Positions 4,998 through 7,638 of a DNA stretch of 7,638 nt are shown piece by piece. The translations under genes were made by a program, and so were the position numbers. This DNA comes from Alphaproteobacteria bacterium. Lineage in GTDB: Bacteria > Pseudomonadota > Alphaproteobacteria > Rhizobiales > Devosiaceae. The notes below the pieces were generated by a model. It searched no databases. It had not been told where the DNA came from and was given only the letters and a program-made list of their open reading frames with translations. How positions within the stretch are numbered: the stretch's first letter is position 1; the number at the start of each line of letters is the position of its first letter. Where the stretch lies: the NCBI GenBank assembly GCA_024279575.1, contig JAJRRJ010000141.1, forward strand, positions 1 through 7,638, written 5' to 3'.

Positions 4998-5761
4998 TGG
5001 ATATGGTTCGCAAAATTGCTATTCCGTTGACAGCAATTGCTGTTTTTTTACTGCTTTGGGAATGGCTGGTCTGGTTTAATCAGTGGCCAAATTATAAAAT
5101 GGCCTCCCCTTCCGATCTGTGGCCCGCTTTTTGGAAGTTCAAAGGCCTGTTTCTCTCCTATGGGTGGGATACATTGTGGCGAACGGTTGCCGGGTTGATG
5201 ATTGCTATTGTTGTGGGCACCGGGTTTGGAATGCTGATGGGGTTCTCAAAAATAATGCGCGAGGGGCTTTATCCGCTTCTGGTGGGCTTTAATGCCATCC
5301 CCAAGGCCACGCTGGTGCCGGTGATCGCGCTGATGTTCATTGGTGCCGATGATATGAACACTGTTCTGATGGCGTTTTTAATCTCGTTTTTCCCCATTGC
5401 TGTTTCCGTTTCCATTGGCCTTTCGACGTTGGAACCTGAATATCGTGATATTTTGAAATCCTTAGGTGCCAGCCGGTTTGTAATTTTTAAAAAAATCGCG
5501 TTGCCCAAGACTCTGCCGGAGTTTTTCGGGGCTCTCAAAGTCGCTGTGACGCTGGCTTTTATTGGCACAAACCTGGTGGAAATTATTGAACCACACGGCA
5601 AGGGCCTGGGTTTTCTTTTTGACAGCGGCAAGATCAGCGCCGACTATCCGCTTATGTTTGCGGTTCTGATTGCCTTGGCATTCCTTGGCATTGTTCTTTA
5701 TTACATTGTTGTTGTGCTGGAGAAAATCTTTGCCGGCTGGGCGGAACGGGCTGAAACCTGA
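4997..5761 (+). CDS. ABC transporter permease (NitT/TauT type)
   Basis: The 254-aa inner-membrane protein has about six hydrophobic helices and a BPD_transp_1 domain. The cytoplasmic coupling loop that docks on the ATPase is visible as YRDILKSLGASRFVIFKKIA (about 149-168), with the conserved Gly157 and the following LP. The N-terminal PSDLWPAFW segment (38-46) is typical of SsuC/TauC-like permeases. ATG 4997 overlaps the ATPase stop, and GAGGAG lies 9 nt upstream, so expression is coupled to that gene. A homodimer would form the channel for the ligand delivered by the binding protein at 3094. It is the last gene of the operon; a weak hairpin follows 17 bp later. The specific substrate is not known. 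Confidence 0.93.
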   Translation: MDMVRKIAIPLTAIAVFLLLWEWLVWFNQWPNYKMASPSDLWPAFWKFKGLFLSYGWDTLWRTVAGLMIAIVVGTGFGMLMGFSKIMREGLYPLLVGFNAIPKATLVPVIALMFIGADDMNTVLMAFLISFFPIAVSVSIGLSTLEPEYRDILKSLGASRFVIFKKIALPKTLPEFFGALKVAVTLAFIGTNLVEIIEPHGKGLGFLFDSGKISADYPLMFAVLIALAFLGIVLYYIVVVLEKIFAGWAERAET

Positions 5762-5770
5762 TGGAATAGT

Positions 5771-5956
5771 TTATTTGTCCCCTGGCAGGGGCGATTTTAC
5801 CACAAAAGCAGATAAAGGTTCGGCTTTTTGGCGAAGCATTTGATGTGTGCTAAACACTCGTGTTTCCCCGGTAACGCCTGCATTTTCAACCACGGCCCGT
5901 CCGCCGTTCTTCATAACGAAGCGACAGAGCCAGACACTGGTGGAGAATTTTTCCAC
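5771..5956 (-). CDS. Doubtful 61-aa hypothetical protein
   Basis: An open frame from GTG 5956 encodes 61 residues without a hydrophobic segment or a motif that I recognise; a start at the internal ATG 5914 is also possible. No SD precedes either start. The sequence (for example MKNGGRAVVENAGVTGETRV) is not obviously random, but competing frames on both strands and the hairpins in the region argue for non-coding or decayed DNA. It overlaps the operon terminator on the opposite strand. Confidence 0.18.
   Translation of the reverse strand: MEKFSTSVWLCRFVMKNGGRAVVENAGVTGETRVFSTHQMLRQKAEPLSAFVVKSPLPGDK
5777..5798 (+). terminator. Weak terminator after the ABC importer operon
   Basis: CCCCT (5779-5783) and AGGGG (5787-5791) form a short GC-rich stem with a 3-nt loop, followed by CGATTTT. 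It starts about 17 bp after the permease stop. The stem and T-run are both short, so termination may be incomplete. Confidence 0.5.
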
Positions 5957-6022
5957 CGGGCGGGGTAAATGGCCAAGGCGCCGCCCGACGCTTTACGCTG
6001 ATCTCCTGGCTGGCAGATCGGC
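5937..6022. other. Cluster of three hairpins in the permease-uvrB gap
   Basis: Three adjacent or overlapping inverted repeats occur: CTGGTGGA/TCCACCGG (5937-5944 with 5952-5959), CGGGCGG/CCGCCCG (5957-5963 with 5981-5987), and GCTGATCT/AGATCGGC (5997-6004 with 6015-6022, one G-U). None has a following T-run. They could belong to a structured RNA or a decayed element, or be fortuitous. I see no defensible promoter for an RNA gene, although TATGGT at 6101-6106 resembles a -10. Confidence 0.3.
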
Positions 6023-6181
6023 TGATATGGCTTGGCCCAAAACGGGGCGACTCCCGCTTTATCCGGTTCCCTGCTTTCAACTGCTCGTTTGCAACCGTGC
6101 TATGGTTAAAACAGGGTGGGGGGAGTTCAAGGGATGGGAATGGGGGCGGGGATAAGGTTTTTTTGTAGGGGTATGCTTGGG

Positions 6182-6279
6182 CGTCATTGCGAGGCGCGCC
6201 AGCAACGAAGCAATCCAGAAACTTTTAAATCTGGCTGTAAACTGGACTGCCGCGTCGGCTTTGCCTTCTCGCAGTGACG
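6182..6279. repeat. Palindromic intergenic repeat of the alphaproteobacterial CGTCATTGCGAG type
   Basis: The left arm (6182-6218) begins CGTCATTGCGAG and ends GAAGCAATCCAG. The right arm (6242-6279), reverse complemented, begins CGTCACTGCGAG and ends GCGGCAGTCCAG. The arms are imperfect in the middle and flank about 23 bp of AT-rich sequence. This is a recurrent extragenic palindrome known in many alphaproteobacteria, and translations of it (VIARRASNEAIQ, RHCEARQQRSNP) are common false ORFs. It ends 13 bp past the uvrB stop and could act as a 3' stem-loop for uvrB mRNA. Confidence 0.85.
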
Positions 6280-6291
6280 AAGAGGGGGTGG

Positions 6292-7638
6292 TTAGAGCGC
6301 ATCCAGCTCCATCTCCTTCAATCGTTTCACCTCATCACGCAGCCTTGCCGCCTTTTCGAACTCAAGGTTGGTGGCCGCTTCGCGCATTTGCTTTTCAAGG
6401 TCTTTAATCGTTGCGGCCAGATTTGCCCCCACATGCACCTGTTCCTTGCCGTCTTTTCCAATGCCGGTGGAAACGGTGACGCGGTCATTTTCATAGATGG
6501 AGTCAACAATTTCCTTAATGTTGGATTTTATTGACTGGGGCGTGATGTTGTTTTCAATATTGTAGGCGTGTTGTTTTTCGCGGCGGCGGTTGGTTTCTGC
6601 CAGTGCCCGTTCCATGGAACCGGTGATTTTGTCGGCATAGAGGATGACCTTGCCATCGACGTTGCGGGCGGCGCGGCCGATGGTCTGGATGAGGGATGTC
6701 TCAGAGCGCAAAAAGCCCTCCTTGTCGGCGTCAAGAATAGCGACCAGCGCGCATTCAGGGATATCCAGTCCCTCGCGCAGCAGGTTGATGCCGATCAGCA
6801 CATCAAAGCCGCCAAGGCGCAGATCGCGGATGATTTCGATACGCTCCAGCGTGTCCACATCTGAATGCATATAGCGCACGCGGATGCCCTGTTCGTGCAT
6901 ATATTCGGTGAGGTTCTCGGCCATTTTTTTTGTCAATGTGGTGATCAACGTGCGATAGCCGGCCTTGTTGGTTTTGTGCACTTCATCGATCACATCATCC
7001 ACTTGCGTTCCAGCGGGGCGAATTTCAACCGGTGGGTCAATTAATCCGGTGGGGCGAATGATCTGTTCGGCAAACGCGCCATCGGTCTGCTCCATTTCCC
7101 ACTTTCCGGGGGTGGCGGAAACATAGACCGACTGGGGCCGCATGGCGTTCCATTCTTCAAAGCGCAATGGGCGGTTATCCATGCAGCTTGGAAGGCGGAA
7201 CCCGTATTCGGCCAGGGTGGCCTTGCGGCGGAAATCCCCGCGATACATGGCCCCCAACTGGCCGATGGTGACGTGGCTTTCGTCGATGAAAATCAGCGCG
7301 TCGTCGGGCAGGTATTCAAATAATGTGGGGGGCGGTTCACCGGGCAGGCGGCCTGTCAGGTAGCGCGAATAATTTTCAATTCCGGCGCAAGAACCGGTGG
7401 CTTCCATCATTTCCAGGTCAAATAAAGTGCGTTGTTCGATGCGCTGAGCTTCAAGGAAACGCCCCGCCGCGTTGAGCTCTTCAAGGCGGATTTTCAGCTC
7501 GGCCTTGATGGATTTCATGGCGGTGAGCAAGGTAGGGCGCGGGGTCACATAGTGGGAGTTGGCATAAACGCGGGTTTGTTTCAGATTCTGGTTTTTGCGA
7601 CCCGTCAGGGGGTCAAATTCTGTGATGGATTCGATTTG
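6292..7638 (-). CDS. uvrB: Excinuclease ABC subunit B, C-terminal part (5' end outside window)
   Basis: The frame stays open to the window edge, giving the last 448 residues of UvrB, which is usually about 670 aa or longer; the visible part starts near residue 220 of the E. coli protein. UvrB is the ATP-dependent damage-verification helicase of nucleotide excision repair, receiving DNA from UvrA and recruiting UvrC. Visible landmarks, numbered from the window edge: EFDPLTGRK (7-15), HYVTPRPT (29-36), the DESH helicase box (119-122), SATPG (174-178), the GINLLREGLDIPE region (283-295), QTIGRAARN (318-326), and the C-terminal UVR domain (about 411-445) that contacts UvrC. All helicase motifs in this part are intact. 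The GTG at 7548 is an internal Val codon, not the start. The promoter lies outside the window, and the palindromic repeat follows the stop. Confidence 0.98.
   Translation of the reverse strand, partial: QIESITEFDPLTGRKNQNLKQTRVYANSHYVTPRPTLLTAMKSIKAELKIRLEELNAAGRFLEAQRIEQRTLFDLEMMEATGSCAGIENYSRYLTGRLPGEPPPTLFEYLPDDALIFIDESHVTIGQLGAMYRGDFRRKATLAEYGFRLPSCMDNRPLRFEEWNAMRPQSVYVSATPGKWEMEQTDGAFAEQIIRPTGLIDPPVEIRPAGTQVDDVIDEVHKTNKAGYRTLITTLTKKMAENLTEYMHEQGIRVRYMHSDVDTLERIEIIRDLRLGGFDVLIGINLLREGLDIPECALVAILDADKEGFLRSETSLIQTIGRAARNVDGKVILYADKITGSMERALAETNRRREKQHAYNIENNITPQSIKSNIKEIVDSIYENDRVTVSTGIGKDGKEQVHVGANLAATIKDLEKQMREAATNLEFEKAARLRDEVKRLKEMELDAL

Noticed and set aside
5269..5631. 120-aa minus-strand frame inside the permease gene
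   Set aside because: It is a shadow of the strongly supported permease with no SD or family signal.
5847..6155. 102-aa plus-strand and 64-aa minus-strand frames in the permease-uvrB gap
   Set aside because: They overlap each other, lack SD sites, and have low-complexity Arg/Pro-rich composition typical of GC-rich non-coding DNA.
6121..6407. Plus-strand ORFs across the palindromic repeat
   Set aside because: Their translations (RHCEARQQRSNP, VIARRASNEAIQ) are the known false-ORF products of this repeat type, and they run antisense into uvrB.
7548..7638. Reading GTG 7548 as the uvrB start
   Set aside because: The upstream 30 codons to the window edge continue typical UvrB sequence (EFDPLTGRK, then SHYVTPRPT), so the gene is simply cut by the window.

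Overview
The window looks like chromosomal DNA from an alphaproteobacterium of roughly balanced base composition. This rests on a palindromic intergenic repeat of the type starting CGTCATTGCGAG that is scattered through many alphaproteobacterial genomes, on the C-terminal sequence of UvrB, and on small conserved proteins (a Gly/Ala-rich protein and a dodecin-family protein) that resemble alphaproteobacterial versions from memory. Genus cannot be fixed from the sequence alone.

Layout: (1) 1-551 holds a Gly/Ala-rich small protein gene with its own Shine-Dalgarno site and a strong terminator. (2) 591-1484 is an EamA/DMT-family membrane transporter, closed by a long inverted repeat at 1522-1580. 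(3) 1586-2111 carries two small minus-strand genes, a 73-aa secreted protein and a 69-aa two-helix membrane protein; a Pho-box-like direct repeat lies between them and a three-copy 14-bp repeat covers the start of the second. (4) 2112-2536 is mostly non-coding but may hold a small gene broken at an A6 tract. (5) 2537-2740 is a minus-strand dodecin-family gene with a good sigma70-type promoter. (6) 3094-5761 is a three-gene ABC importer operon: periplasmic binding protein, ATPase, permease. (7) 5762-6291 is a gap with a weak terminator, several hairpins and the palindromic repeat. (8) 6292-7638 is the 3' two thirds of uvrB on the minus strand, running off the window edge.

The only clear multi-gene unit is the ABC importer of the NitT/TauT/NMT1 type. 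The binding protein captures a small molecule in the periplasm, the permease forms the channel (presumably as a homodimer), and the ATPase drives uptake. No enzyme gene or recognisable riboswitch sits beside it, so its substrate is open. UvrB belongs to nucleotide excision repair and is unrelated to its neighbours.

I found no CRISPR array, tRNA, rRNA, insertion sequence, phage gene or defence system. The items most worth checking are small: the repeat that separates a strong SD from its start codon, the Pho-box-like repeat, the frameshifted small gene, and the altered flavin-site residues in the dodecin.
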